Counted from the stretch's first letter, positions 42,917-52,538 are shown. The stretch: 64,000 nt of DNA from Nocardia exalbida NBRC 100660 (GCF_000308575.1 NZ_BAFZ01000126.1:62001-126000); one strand, 5' to 3'. Numbers and translations: made by a program. The notes: generated by a model from the sequence alone, not told the origin.

Positions 42917-43591
42917 ATGTTCAGCAAACTCGCCAAGGTGGCCAACGCCGCCTTCGCCGTCGCCCTGGGCGCGGCGCTGCTCGGCACGGGCACAGGGGCC
43001 GCGAACGCCCAAACGGGCCCGCCGGTGTTGGGCGGTGGATCCGGCATCATCATCGACAACCAGTTCGAGTGCACGGTCACGACTGTCGGCCACGACAACG
43101 CGGGACGTCTGGTCGGCTTGACCGCGGGCCACTGCGGCGACCCGGGCGCGCAGGTCTACGCCGAAGCCGATCGGGAGGCGGGCGTGATCGGCCGGTTCGC
43201 CTACTCCAACCACGACCTGGACTACGCCGTCATCCAGTTCGATCCGGGCAAGATCACCCCGGTGAACCGGATCGGCAATGTCACCATCACCGGGCTGGGC
43301 GCACCGGCCAACTTCCCGCAGATCGTGTGCAAGGAAGGGCGCACCACCGGCAACACCTGTGGTATCGCCTGGGGTGACGTCTTCCGGACGAACGTCGAGA
43401 CCTGGAGCCAGATGTGCGTGGTGGAAGGCGACTCCGGTGCGCCGGTGGTCGTCGGGACGACGCTGGTGGGCATGGTGAACGCCTATCTGGCCCTCGCGTG
43501 CTTCGGTCCTGAGGTCGGTACCAACATGAGCGCCATCGTGGCCGACATCAACGCCCGCGGCGGCGTCGGCACGGGTTACGTCCCGATCTGA
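42917..43591 (+). CDS. Secreted S1-family serine protease
   Basis: A 224-residue exported chymotrypsin-like protease. The ATG at 42917 (after CTGGAGGGAC) gives a signal peptide with cleavage after ANAQ (about 28-32). The catalytic triad is His72 (TAGHCG), Asp102 (HDLDYAVI) and Ser173 (EGDSGAPVV). Cys52/72-type, 138/148 and 167 residues can form disulfides. The short spacing and absence of a pro-domain resemble the small trypsin-like proteases of nocardiae and mycobacteria. A classical hairpin plus T tract terminates it. Confidence 0.88.
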   Translation: MFSKLAKVANAAFAVALGAALLGTGTGAANAQTGPPVLGGGSGIIIDNQFECTVTTVGHDNAGRLVGLTAGHCGDPGAQVYAEADREAGVIGRFAYSNHDLDYAVIQFDPGKITPVNRIGNVTITGLGAPANFPQIVCKEGRTTGNTCGIAWGDVFRTNVETWSQMCVVEGDSGAPVVVGTTLVGMVNAYLALACFGPEVGTNMSAIVADINARGGVGTGYVPI

Positions 43592-43612
43592 GCGGACCAC
43601 ACTTTCGACTTG

Positions 43613-43651
43613 CGGCCCGAGCGGAGCGATCCGTTCGGGCCGCTTATTTTT
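43613..43651 (+). terminator. Intrinsic terminator with T tract
   Basis: A 13-bp stem with one wobble (CGGCCCGAGCGGA, loop GCGA, TCCGTTCGGGCCG) is followed by CTTATTTTT. This is a complete rho-independent terminator for the protease gene. It overlaps the stop codon of the converging MFS gene. Confidence 0.9.
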
Positions 43652-45098
43652 CGCTCGGAGCCGGCGCCACCGCCGGACCCGCGACGGCGCACTGCGGCAT
43701 GCAGTCGACGCTGTCCAACGCGGGCGCGTGCCGCTCGGGACGCAACAGCACGGCGGCGAGCACCGCGCCGGTCACCAGCAGCCCGGCACACAGCCACATC
43801 GCGGTGGCGAAGCCGTCGTCGAAGGCGGCCGGATCACCCAGCGCACCCGAGATGCCCGCGACCCCGGGCAGCGCCGCCACGGCGAGCAGCTGCGCGGTGC
43901 GCGCGACGGCGTTGTTCACCCCCGAGGCGATACCGGCCTCGCTCGCGGGCACCGCGCCCAGCACCGCGCCGGTCAGCGGCGCGACCAGCACCGCGAGCCC
44001 CAGCCCGAACACGAGGACGCCCGGAAGCACATCGATGAAGTACCTGGTGTCGGGTCCGATGCGCAGCAGAAGCACCAGGCCCGCCGCCGCCAGCAGCGGT
44101 CCGGCGGTCATCGGGATGCGCGGCCCGTGCACTTGCGCCCAGCGTCCGGCGGGGGCCGAGAGCGCCAGCATGATCACCGTGACCGGCACGGTCGCGACCC
44201 CGGACATCAGCGGCGAGTATCCGGCCACCAGTTGCAGTTCCAGCACCAGCAGGAAGAACACGCCACCGAGGGCGGCGTAGACCGCGAGCGTCACGAGATT
44301 CGCCGCGGTGAACACCCGCGAGCCGAACAGGGCCGGCGGCACCAGCGGATGATCGCTGCGCAGCTCGATCAGGACGAAGGCTCCGAGCAGCACGACCCCG
44401 GCCACGATGAGCGAAGGCATGGTGTCGATCAGTCCGAGGGTCAGCGCACCGAGCGCCAGGGCCACCACCAGTGCGCCGGGCACATCGAGTTCGGCGGCGG
44501 CGCCGGGATCACGGCTCTCGGGCACGTGCCGCAGCGCGACCAGGACGACGACCAGGGTCAGCGGAACGTTGAGGAAGAAGATGGACCGCCAGCCCGCGAC
44601 CTCGATGAGCCAGCCGCCGAGGAACGGCCCGAGCGCGCCTGCCACGCCGCCGAAACCGGACCACAGGCCGATCGCCGCACCTTGATCGCGCCGATCGATG
44701 GACGAGGAGATCAGTGCCAGGCTGCCCGGCGTGAGCATCGCGCCAGCGACACCCTGCAGGATCCGGGCCGCGACCAGCATCTCGATGCTCGTCGCGACGC
44801 CGCACAACACCGACGCGAGCGCGAACGCCACGGTTCCCCACACGAAGACCCTGCGCCGGCCGAGCTTGTCGCCGAGCGAGCCGCCGAGCAGGATGAACGA
44901 GGCGAGGGTCAGGGTGTACCCGTTCAACGTCCACTGCAGCCCGGCGACATCGGTATCCAGCGATTCGCCGATCCGCGGCAGCGCGATATTCACCACCGTC
45001 GCGTCGAGCGAGGCGACCGACGAGCCGAGGATGGTGGCCAGCAGAATCCAGCGACCCGTGCCGGATTGCAGCCGTGGTAGCTCGGTGGTGCTCACCAA
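43644..45098 (-). CDS. MFS drug exporter, DHA2 (14-helix) type
   Basis: A 484-residue drug:H+ antiporter-2 family transporter. Hallmarks are the N-terminal SSVASLDATVVNIALPRIGE (helix 1, motif D), LQWTLNGYTLTLASFILLGG (helix 2) and GDKLGRRRVF (motif A). LQGVAGAMLTPGSLALIS (motif C region) follows. About 14 hydrophobic segments follow in sequence. It belongs with EmrB/QacA-type pumps that expel lipophilic drugs. No TetR regulator is adjacent. The last codons lie within the terminator of the converging protease gene. Confidence 0.9.
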   Translation of the reverse strand: MVSTTELPRLQSGTGRWILLATILGSSVASLDATVVNIALPRIGESLDTDVAGLQWTLNGYTLTLASFILLGGSLGDKLGRRRVFVWGTVAFALASVLCGVATSIEMLVAARILQGVAGAMLTPGSLALISSSIDRRDQGAAIGLWSGFGGVAGALGPFLGGWLIEVAGWRSIFFLNVPLTLVVVLVALRHVPESRDPGAAAELDVPGALVVALALGALTLGLIDTMPSLIVAGVVLLGAFVLIELRSDHPLVPPALFGSRVFTAANLVTLAVYAALGGVFFLLVLELQLVAGYSPLMSGVATVPVTVIMLALSAPAGRWAQVHGPRIPMTAGPLLAAAGLVLLLRIGPDTRYFIDVLPGVLVFGLGLAVLVAPLTGAVLGAVPASEAGIASGVNNAVARTAQLLAVAALPGVAGISGALGDPAAFDDGFATAMWLCAGLLVTGAVLAAVLLRPERHAPALDSVDCMPQCAVAGPAVAPAPSEK

Positions 45099-45135
45099 CC
45101 CAACCTAGCGGCCCGCAGGCGGTGGGAAGTCCCGG

Positions 45136-45762
45136 TCAGAGTTCCTGGACGCAGACGACGAAGCGGCGCTTGTCGTAGACGTACCCGGTGCCGCTGCCGC
45201 AGACGCTGACGTCATCGGCGCCCTGCTGGATCTTTACCACCTTCACGCCCTTCGACGGCGACGAGCCGGTGCAGTCGATGCGCTTGGGGTCGTCACCACC
45301 GACGTCCATGCAGCCGCCGACCACCCAGTCGATGTCCAGGCACAGCGCGCCCTGCTCGATGCCGTTGATGGTCTCGGCGTAGTAGTTGTCGGCGTCGCTG
45401 CTGCACTGCGAGCTCTTCGCCTTCTTGTCGATCACCTTGTAGTTCGACTCACGGCTGCCGCACGACGCCTTCTCGATGGTGGCGTTGGTGGTGGTGCCGC
45501 CGAGTTTCACGCAGTCGTTGACGTTCGCGTCGAAGTCGGTGTCGCCGCTCGGCTTGCTCGTCGTCGGCTTGCCGGTGCTCGGAGTGGGCTTGCCCGACGA
45601 CGGTTTCGGCGTGCTGGTCACCGACACCGCGTCGATCGTCCCGTTGTCCACGGCGGGCTGGGCGGTACCGCTGATCGTGGAACTACAGCCGACCAGCGAC
45701 AATCCCGCCGCGATGGCGAATCCGGCGAAGGCGAGACGCCCCCAGGTCAGTTGACGAGACAC
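45136..45762 (-). CDS. LppU-like lipoprotein
   Basis: A 208-residue lipoprotein. The signal peptide ends in a lipobox LSLVGC, placing the lipid on Cys26. A Thr/Ser/Pro/Lys-rich linker (about 45-75, KPTPSTGKPTTSKPS) tethers a C-terminal domain with seven Cys (VNDCVKLGG, ASCGSR, SQCSS, ALCLDIDW, GGCMDVGG, IDCTG, VVCVQEL and SVCGSG). The Cys pattern and ending resemble mycobacterial LppU. It is likely held on the outer face of the membrane by disulfides and lipid. Function is unknown. Confidence 0.85.
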   Translation of the reverse strand: MSRQLTWGRLAFAGFAIAAGLSLVGCSSTISGTAQPAVDNGTIDAVSVTSTPKPSSGKPTPSTGKPTTSKPSGDTDFDANVNDCVKLGGTTTNATIEKASCGSRESNYKVIDKKAKSSQCSSDADNYYAETINGIEQGALCLDIDWVVGGCMDVGGDDPKRIDCTGSSPSKGVKVVKIQQGADDVSVCGSGTGYVYDKRRFVVCVQEL

Positions 45763-45950
45763 GTACAGTCCTCCCGAGCTGTAACGCCGGCGAACTCACG
45801 CCCCCGTGATCCGAAGTTGCCTTGGCTGTGCTTGAAATACCACGCCATGAATACACCATGGACCGAGCGCACGTCGAGCCGAAGGCGGAAACGAACCGCT
45901 GCCAACAAGTCTGGGTATGGTGGGATTTCTGGTCCGAGAGGAGTCCCCCG

Positions 45951-46475
45951 GTGAAGCTGATCAGCGCAATCGTGTGTTCGACCGCGATCGGAGGCTCCCT
46001 CGTCGTTCCGGGGGTGGCGGCCGCTGCCGACGTGCACTGCCGATCGGACCACGGGACCGACATCACCGTCATCGATGGGGAGACGGCCTGCCGCGCGGCG
46101 ACCGACAGTTACGGCTCGGCCAGGGCCAGCGGGATCGATGGGGTCGGCTACGCCAACGCGACCCTCGGCGCCACGGCCATCGGCATCGGCGCGGCGGGCG
46201 GTGTCGGTGCCAGCGAAGGCGCGGGCGGAGTTCCGGTCGCGGTCGGCCTCGGCCCGGACGCGGTCGCGCTGACCTCGACCAACGACGACCCGGCGGCACG
46301 GACGTTCGCGATCTCCATCGCACTCGAAGGATCGCGAGCGGGGGTGGAAACCGCCGAACAGTCGGTCGTCTGTCTGGGCGTGGCGGCCTTCGCGTGGAAC
46401 GCCGACAGCGGCGCCGCGTGCCTTGCCACCCCTTTTGGGCTCTGGCAGACCCATCGAACGGGTTACCCTGGTTGA
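45951..46475 (+). CDS. Secreted hypothetical protein (DUF6764-like)
   Basis: A 174-residue exported protein. The GTG at 45951 follows GAGAGGAGTCCCCCG and gives a signal peptide ending GVAAAADV (about 20-27). The mature part is Ala/Gly-rich with DGVGYANATLGATAIGIGAAGG (split here as two repeats of beta/loop) and Cys residues near 30, 47, 139 and 156 that could form two disulfides. The resemblance to DUF6764 proteins of nocardiae and mycobacteria is from memory, so the family name is tentative. It is 34 bases upstream of the beta-lactamase-like gene. Confidence 0.7.
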   Translation: MKLISAIVCSTAIGGSLVVPGVAAAADVHCRSDHGTDITVIDGETACRAATDSYGSARASGIDGVGYANATLGATAIGIGAAGGVGASEGAGGVPVAVGLGPDAVALTSTNDDPAARTFAISIALEGSRAGVETAEQSVVCLGVAAFAWNADSGAACLATPFGLWQTHRTGYPG

Positions 46476-46509
46476 CCAGCCCGGATAACGGCGGTCAGGA
46501 GGTGACCCC

Positions 46510-47799
46510 ATGGTTTCGGCAATGGCGGCGGACGACTTCGAGCCCGCCGATTCGGCCCGCGACAAGCTGGCGGCACCGCGCGAGATGCTGGTCGACCCGC
46601 GTTTCATCCGACTGGCCGATCAATTCTTCGGCCTGTTCGCCCAACCCGCGCGCGGCGGCGGTGCGCTGGCGGTCTACCTCGACGGCAGGCCCGTGGTCGA
46701 CATCTGGGCAGGCTGGGCGGACAAGGAGCGGCGCTGGAACGGCGATACCGTAGCGCTGACCTTCTCCACCGGTAAAGGCGTCGCCTCGACCGTCGTCCAC
46801 CGCCTGGCCGAACGGGGTCTGATCGGTTACGACATCCCGGTGGCCGAGTACTGGCCGGAGTTCGCCGCGCACGGCAAAGACGACATCACGGTTCGCGACG
46901 TGCTCTGTCACCGCGCCGGCTTGCACCGGGTACGCGGCCTGGTCCCCGGCCGCGAAGGCATCCTGAACTACGACGCCGTGGTCCGGGCGCTGGCCGACAG
47001 CCCGCCGGACCCCCGGCGCATCCGCACCTCCGGCTACCACGCGATCACCTTCGGCTGGCTGGTCGCCGAACTCGTGCAGCGGGCGACGGGTACACCGTTC
47101 ACCGAGGTATTGCGCACCGAGATCGCCGAGCCGCTCGGGTTGGACGAGTACTGGTTCCGCGTCCCGGAGTCCGAGCGACACCGGATCGCCAAGATCTTTC
47201 GGCCCCTCGGCCCGCCGGGCATCCGCTGGAACACCGCCTCCTCGGTGCTGTCCTGGGTGCGGCCGGTGCGCGGGCTCGCCGAGGCGGGCATGCCGGAGAG
47301 TTTCGATGAGCTGGTCCGCGACCCCCGGGTGCACGACGCGGTGATGCCGGGCTGGAACGGCGTCTTCTCGGCGCGCGCACTGGCGCGGATGTACGGCGCG
47401 CTGGCCAACGGCGGCGTGGTCTACCCCGGGCCAGGCGTCCACGGTGTCGGCGCGACCGGATCCGAGCAGGTCGTGCGGTTCCTGGCCCGGGAGACGATCG
47501 CGACGATCGGCCGGGCGCAGTCGGCCCACAGCCGCGATTACGTGCTCGGGCTGCCGATCACCTTCACCCTCGGCTATCACCGCCCGGTTCTGATGTCCAA
47601 GCAGCAGCCGCGACATGCGTTCGGCCACTACGGCGTGGGCGGATCCGGCGCGTACGCGGACCCGGATCTCGGCATGTCGATCGCGTTCGTGACCAACGGG
47701 CTCGGCAGCATGGTGACCGCACTCGGCGACGCCAGGCTCGCGCGGCTGGCGGCGACGGCGCAGACCACGGTGCGCAAGCACAAGCATGCACCGGGCTAG
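46510..47799 (+). CDS. Beta-lactamase-fold serine hydrolase / esterase (EstB-LipL type)
   Basis: A 429-residue class C beta-lactamase-like enzyme without a signal peptide. The Ser-x-x-Lys motif is STGK (Ser86, Lys89) in LTFSTGKGVAST. The Tyr motif is SGYHAITFGWL (about 176). GHYGVGGSGAYADPDLGMS near 375 corresponds to the third motif. Intracellular members hydrolyse short acyl esters rather than beta-lactams. CAGGAGGTGACCCC is the ribosome site. It lies close behind the secreted hypothetical gene and ahead of a P450 gene. Confidence 0.88.
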   Translation: MVSAMAADDFEPADSARDKLAAPREMLVDPRFIRLADQFFGLFAQPARGGGALAVYLDGRPVVDIWAGWADKERRWNGDTVALTFSTGKGVASTVVHRLAERGLIGYDIPVAEYWPEFAAHGKDDITVRDVLCHRAGLHRVRGLVPGREGILNYDAVVRALADSPPDPRRIRTSGYHAITFGWLVAELVQRATGTPFTEVLRTEIAEPLGLDEYWFRVPESERHRIAKIFRPLGPPGIRWNTASSVLSWVRPVRGLAEAGMPESFDELVRDPRVHDAVMPGWNGVFSARALARMYGALANGGVVYPGPGVHGVGATGSEQVVRFLARETIATIGRAQSAHSRDYVLGLPITFTLGYHRPVLMSKQQPRHAFGHYGVGGSGAYADPDLGMSIAFVTNGLGSMVTALGDARLARLAATAQTTVRKHKHAPG

Positions 47800-47837
47800 C
47801 GTCGAACCGCTCCGGCGGCGGCTTCGTAGTTCTCGGT

Positions 47838-49220
47838 ATGGATGTGCGCATGCGTCGAGCCGACGCGGGTGACCACCGCGCCGGACCGCGCGTGCCGCGC
47901 TCGACCGCACTGCACGCCGTGGCCGCGGGGATTGATTTCGACCGGTACTTCCGGTGGCGCAGAGCACGCGAAGGCGACCCGTTCTATGTCCGTTTTCCGG
48001 GATTCGGCGCTGCGCTGTTCACCGGGACGGCCGTCGGCGCCCAGGAGATCTTTCGCTCGCCGGCGGATTTCTCCGAGCCACCGCGGCCGAACCCGATCGA
48101 ACCGATGGTCGGCGCCGCGTCGCTGATCCTGGCCTCGGGCCCGCGCCACCGCCGCGACCGCGCGCTGCTCGCCCCCGCCTTTCACAGCGCACGGATACGG
48201 GAGTACGGCGCGCTCATCCGGGAAGCCACCTTGCGAGAGATGGCCGGGGAGAGCGGTCAGGTGTGGGCGGCGGGCGCGCGGGTCGACGCTCGGGCGGCGG
48301 CGCGTGCGCTCACGCTTCGGGTGATCGCGACGGCGGTGTTCGGCGTGCGCGACGCGCGTCGGCAAGCGGAGTACACCGCCGCGGTGACGGAATTCCTCAC
48401 CGCGTTCTCCGGGCCGTTGCTCCTGGTCCCCGCGCTGCGGCACGGACTGCGCGGGCACGGACCCTGGGACCGGTTTCGCGCCGCGCGCGCACGACTGGAT
48501 CGGTTGATCCGGGCCGACATCGCGCGCAGGCGCGGGCACGTCGCCGCACAGCCCGGCGACGTGCTCGACGTGCTGCTATCCGCGTACCCGGACGCCGCCG
48601 CGGATGACGAGCTCTGCGAGCAGGTACGCACCTTGCTGGTGGCCGGGCACGAGACCACCGCGACCACCCTGGTCTGGGCGCTGTTGCGGCTGCACCGCGC
48701 GCCGGAGGCCTTGGCCCGGCTGCGGCGGGAGCTGCGCGACGCGGGCCCGCAGGCGAGCCCGGCGGAGCTGGCCGCACTGCCCTACCTGGATGCCGTCTGC
48801 CAGGAGACGCTGCGGCTGCACCCGCCGGTTCCGATCGTCCTGCGTCGCCTGATCGAGCCTTTCGCGCTGCGCGGCGTTGCGCTCGCACCGGGGGACACCG
48901 TGGGGATCGCGGTGCCGTTGCTGCACTCCGACCCGGAGGTGTGGCCGGACCCTCGGCGCTTCGACCCGAGTCGCTTCACCGAGCGCCGCTACCGGCCGTT
49001 CGAGTTCGCCCCGTTCGGCGGCGGCCACCGGCGCTGCGTCGGCGCTGCCCTCGCGGACTACGAGTTGCGGATCGCGCTGGCCACCATCCTCGGGCGGGTA
49101 AGCCTGCGGCTGCCTCCGCGATATGCGCATGGGAGGGTCCCGCGCTCGGTGCCGCACAACATCGCGACCGGTCCGCATCGCCCGATTTCGTTCGACGTGA
49201 TCAGTGAGCTTGGTCACTAA
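47838..49220 (+). CDS. Cytochrome P450
   Basis: A 460-residue soluble haem monooxygenase. The I-helix oxygen-binding motif is AGHETTATT (about 270). The K-helix is ETLR (about 325), and the PERF-like block is FDPSRF. The haem-binding loop is FGGGHRRCVG with Cys near residue 400. GPRHRRDRALLAPAF (about 100) is the usual C-helix. The family number and substrate cannot be assigned. No ferredoxin gene is next to it, so an unlinked redox partner would be needed. Confidence 0.93.
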   Translation: MDVRMRRADAGDHRAGPRVPRSTALHAVAAGIDFDRYFRWRRAREGDPFYVRFPGFGAALFTGTAVGAQEIFRSPADFSEPPRPNPIEPMVGAASLILASGPRHRRDRALLAPAFHSARIREYGALIREATLREMAGESGQVWAAGARVDARAAARALTLRVIATAVFGVRDARRQAEYTAAVTEFLTAFSGPLLLVPALRHGLRGHGPWDRFRAARARLDRLIRADIARRRGHVAAQPGDVLDVLLSAYPDAAADDELCEQVRTLLVAGHETTATTLVWALLRLHRAPEALARLRRELRDAGPQASPAELAALPYLDAVCQETLRLHPPVPIVLRRLIEPFALRGVALAPGDTVGIAVPLLHSDPEVWPDPRRFDPSRFTERRYRPFEFAPFGGGHRRCVGAALADYELRIALATILGRVSLRLPPRYAHGRVPRSVPHNIATGPHRPISFDVISELGH

Positions 49221-49512
49221 CTAGTTTGCGGTGAACCATCTTTCACGTTCCCGTCGACTCCGGCCCGTTGCTGTCCTATCCGGTGTGACCGGGAGGTTTG
49301 CCCGCAGCAATACCCAAGTGAAGTGATTGTGACCGACACCACAACGAGCACGGTTGCTGTATCACTCTGAAACGCCGGTGGCTAGGGGGCGCGCCGGGAC
49401 GGTAGGAATGGACGACGGGTCGGGCCGTCGATACCAGTGGGGCGCTCTTCTGGCTCCGCGCTGAAATGAAAGATCTCGCCACGCGCGCTTACGCGTGCGC
49501 GCGAGAGATGGA
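49221..49512. other. Intergenic region before the L,D-transpeptidase gene
   Basis: About 290 bases. TGTGA-N6-CCACA at 49328-49343 is one base away from the CRP consensus and may be a regulatory site. GC-rich alternating CG sequence lies just before the gene. No gene is seen. Confidence 0.3.
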
Positions 49513-50427
49513 ATGGACGAGAAACCTATGCATGCCGCTTTGCACACCGGATCGTTGCCTGCTCGCCGCAAGGGAGCGCGGCTGACCCGCCGGATGCGTG
49601 AGGGCGCCCTGCTGTCCGCCGCGATCGCGGCGGCCGGTGTTCTGCTCGTCGCGCCTGCTCACGCCGAACCGATCCCGGGTCTCGGCACCGGATCGGCCGC
49701 CGCGGCCACCGAGCCCGCGCCGCAGGCGAACTTCGCCCCGCCCTCGATCAACATCGCCGACGGCGAGGTCGTCGGGGTCGCGCAGCCGATCATCATCACC
49801 TTCAAGGAGCCGGTGACCGACCACGCCACCGCCGAGAAGGCCATCCAGATCACCTCGTCGAAGGCCGCCCCCGGCCACTTCTACTGGCGCGGTGACAAGC
49901 AGGTGCGCTGGCGGCCGGACGAGTTCTGGCCGGACAACACCGACGTGCAGGTCCAGGCGGGCGGCACCACCAGCTCCTTCCGCATCGGCGACGCCTTCGT
50001 GACCACCGCCGACGACGAGACCCACACCATCACCATCACCCGCAACGGCGAGGTGGTGAAGGAGATGCCCACCTCGATGGGCAAGCCCAAGCACGAGACG
50101 CCGAACGGCACTTACATCGTGGGCGAGCAGCTGCGCAAGATGACCATGGACTCGTCGACCTACGGCGTGCCGGTCACCGACCCGGAGGGCTACAAGCTCG
50201 AGGTCGAGTACGCCACCCGCATCTCCAACAGCGGCATCTTCGTGCACGCGGCTCCGTGGTCGGTCGCGCAGCAGGGCGTGTCCAACGCCAGCCACGGCTG
50301 CCTGAACGTCAGCACCGAGGACGCCAAGTGGTTCTTCGAGAACGCGCGCCGCGGCGACCCGGTCGTCGTGCAGAACACCCAGGGCGGCACGCTCAGTGCG
50401 AGCGACGGCCTGGGCGACTGGAACTGA
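49513..50427 (+). CDS. L,D-transpeptidase (YkuD) with Ig-like domain
   Basis: A 304-residue exported enzyme that makes 3-3 cross-links in peptidoglycan and can anchor proteins to it. The ATG at 49513 or 49528 gives a signal peptide (hydrophobic about 32-50, cleavage after AHAEP). The Ig-like domain spans about 75-160 (PPSINIADGEVVGVAQPI). The YkuD domain follows, with VHAAPW and SNASHGCLNVS, whose Cys (about 263) is the catalytic nucleophile. No lipobox is present, unlike some mycobacterial Ldt proteins. A long hairpin follows. Confidence 0.92.
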   Translation: MDEKPMHAALHTGSLPARRKGARLTRRMREGALLSAAIAAAGVLLVAPAHAEPIPGLGTGSAAAATEPAPQANFAPPSINIADGEVVGVAQPIIITFKEPVTDHATAEKAIQITSSKAAPGHFYWRGDKQVRWRPDEFWPDNTDVQVQAGGTTSSFRIGDAFVTTADDETHTITITRNGEVVKEMPTSMGKPKHETPNGTYIVGEQLRKMTMDSSTYGVPVTDPEGYKLEVEYATRISNSGIFVHAAPWSVAQQGVSNASHGCLNVSTEDAKWFFENARRGDPVVVQNTQGGTLSASDGLGDWN

Positions 50428-50453
50428 CGATTCGTTAACCCCGGATCGGCGCG

Positions 50454-50506
50454 AAGCCGAACATTACGATCGAATCCTCGCAGTAGTCGATCGTGATGTT
50501 CGGCTT
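50454..50506. terminator. Long inverted repeat between converging genes
   Basis: AAGCCGAACATTACGATCGA pairs with TCGATCGTGATGTTCGGCTT over 20 positions with one wobble, around a 13-base loop. It lies between the converging transpeptidase and zmp genes and should act as a bidirectional terminator. Confidence 0.8.
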
Positions 50507-50519
50507 TCGCTGTAGCGGA

Positions 50520-52538
50520 TCACCAGATCTTCACACGCTCAGCGGGATCCAAGTAGAGCGCATCACCGGGTTTCAGGTCGAACGCCTCGTGGAAGCTGTC
50601 GATGTTGCGCACGACCGCGTTGCAGCGGAACTCCGCCGGGGAGTGCGGATCGGTGGCGAGCCTGCGCACGGCTTCCTCCGCACGGGCTTTCGTGCGCCAC
50701 ACTTGCGCCCAGCCGAAGAACACCCGTTGCAGGCCGGTGAGCCCGTCGATCTCCGGTGCGGGCGCGCCGCCCAGCGAGATCTTGTACGCCTCCAGCGCGA
50801 TGGAGAGGCCGCCGAGGTCGCCGATGTTCTCGCCGATGGTGAACCGGCCGTTCACCGTGTGCTCGTCGGGCAGGTCCTTGGGGGACAGCACGTCGTACTG
50901 ATCGATCAGCGCCCTCGTCCGCTTGCCGAATTCGGCGCGGTCCTCGTCGGTCCACCAGTCCACCATGTTGCCGTCACCGTCGTACTTCGAGCCTTGGTCG
51001 TCGAAGCCGTGCCCGATCTCGTGGCCGATCACCGCGCCGATACCGCCGTAGTTGGCCGCGTCGTCGGCGTCCATGTCGAAGAACGGCGGCTGGAGGATGG
51101 CGGCCGGGAAGACGATCTCGTTCATGCCGGGGTTGTAGTAGGCGTTCACCGTCTGCGGGGTCATGAACCACTCGTCCCGGTCGACCGGACCGCCGAGCTT
51201 CTTCAGATCCCGATCGTGTTCGGCCGCATAGCCTCTGCGGTAGTTGCCCACCAGGTCGGCCGGGTCGATCACCACGCCCGAGTAGTCCCGCCACTTGTCC
51301 GGGTAGCCGATCTTCGGGGTGAACTTCTCCAGCTTCGCCAGCGCGGCGAGCCTGGTGCCCTCGCCCATCCACTCCAGCTCGGCGATATTGCGGCGATAGG
51401 CCTCCTGCAGGTTGGCCACCAGTCCGACCATGCGCGCTTTGGCTTCGGGCGGGAAATGCTCGGCCACATACAGTTTGCCGACCGCCTCACCGAGCAGACT
51501 TTGCACCAGCGCGACCCCGCGCTTCCAGCGTTCCCGGTTCTCCTCGGCGCCGGTGAGCGTGCGGCCGTAGAAGTCGAAATTCTCCTCGACCAGCTCGTCG
51601 GTCAGATACGGCGCCCGCGCGCGCAGCACCCGCCACGCCGCCCATGCCTGCCAGTCCGCGAGCGGCTCGTCGGCCCACAGCCGCGCGAACGTACGCAGAT
51701 AATCCGGCTGATGCACCACCGACTCGGCGAACAGCTCGGGCCCGGCCGCGTCCGCGCCTTCGGCCAGCGCGGAAGTCCAGGCGGCCCAATCGAACTCGGG
51801 ATTGTCGGTGACCAGCGCGTCGAAGGTGGTCAGGTTGTATCTGAGTTCGGCGTCCCGGCGGCGCACCACGTCCCAGTGCCCGGCGGCCAGTTTCCGCTCC
51901 AGCTCGAAGACGCGTTCTCCGACGGTGCCGAGGTCCTCCGGCAGCAGCCCGGCGACCTGCGGGTCGGCGGCGGCCAGGGCGAACATGCGGTTGATGTGCG
52001 CGATGTACTTCGCGCGGATCTCGGCGAACTCGTCCTGCCGGTAGTACGACTCGTCGGGCAGGCCGATGCCGGACTGGGTGGCGTGCGCCAGATAGCGGTT
52101 GGAGTCCTTGTCATCGGTGTCGACGAAAACGCCGACGGCGCCCCCGACGCCGGTGCGCTGCAACCGGCCGAGCAGCGACGCGAAAGTCCCCTTGTCGCCG
52201 ACCTCGGCGATCGCCGCGAGTTCGGCCGCGATCGGCGCGAGCCCGGCGGCGGCCACCGCGTCGGTGTTCATGAAGCTGGAGTACAGGTCACCGATCTTGC
52301 GGGCTTCGCTGCCCGGCTCGGCGTCGGTGGCCGCGGCGTTCTGGATGATTGCCTGCACGTCCAGCTCCGCCTGGTCGTACAGCGCGCGGAAGGCGCCGTC
52401 CACCGCCCGGTCGGCGGGGATCTGATAGTCGGCCAGCCATTTGCCGTTGACGTGCGCGAACAAATCGTCCTGCACCCGCACATCCTCGTCGAGGTGGGAC
52501 AGGTCGATACCGGAAGGACGGGTCAGTTCGGAAGTCAC
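50520..52538 (-). CDS. M13-family zinc metallopeptidase (Zmp1/PepO-like)
   Basis: A 672-residue neprilysin-like endopeptidase. The zinc site is VIGHEIGHGFDDQG (about residue 507), with the third ligand Glu in ENIGDLGGL downstream. NAYYNPGMNEIVFPAAIL is the substrate-binding NAxY block before it. The protein has no signal peptide, as in mycobacterial Zmp1, which is exported without one and interferes with host inflammasome signalling. Whether this copy does so is not known. It is a single gene between a shared hairpin and the DUF397 locus. Confidence 0.92.
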   Translation of the reverse strand: MTSELTRPSGIDLSHLDEDVRVQDDLFAHVNGKWLADYQIPADRAVDGAFRALYDQAELDVQAIIQNAAATDAEPGSEARKIGDLYSSFMNTDAVAAAGLAPIAAELAAIAEVGDKGTFASLLGRLQRTGVGGAVGVFVDTDDKDSNRYLAHATQSGIGLPDESYYRQDEFAEIRAKYIAHINRMFALAAADPQVAGLLPEDLGTVGERVFELERKLAAGHWDVVRRRDAELRYNLTTFDALVTDNPEFDWAAWTSALAEGADAAGPELFAESVVHQPDYLRTFARLWADEPLADWQAWAAWRVLRARAPYLTDELVEENFDFYGRTLTGAEENRERWKRGVALVQSLLGEAVGKLYVAEHFPPEAKARMVGLVANLQEAYRRNIAELEWMGEGTRLAALAKLEKFTPKIGYPDKWRDYSGVVIDPADLVGNYRRGYAAEHDRDLKKLGGPVDRDEWFMTPQTVNAYYNPGMNEIVFPAAILQPPFFDMDADDAANYGGIGAVIGHEIGHGFDDQGSKYDGDGNMVDWWTDEDRAEFGKRTRALIDQYDVLSPKDLPDEHTVNGRFTIGENIGDLGGLSIALEAYKISLGGAPAPEIDGLTGLQRVFFGWAQVWRTKARAEEAVRRLATDPHSPAEFRCNAVVRNIDSFHEAFDLKPGDALYLDPAERVKIW

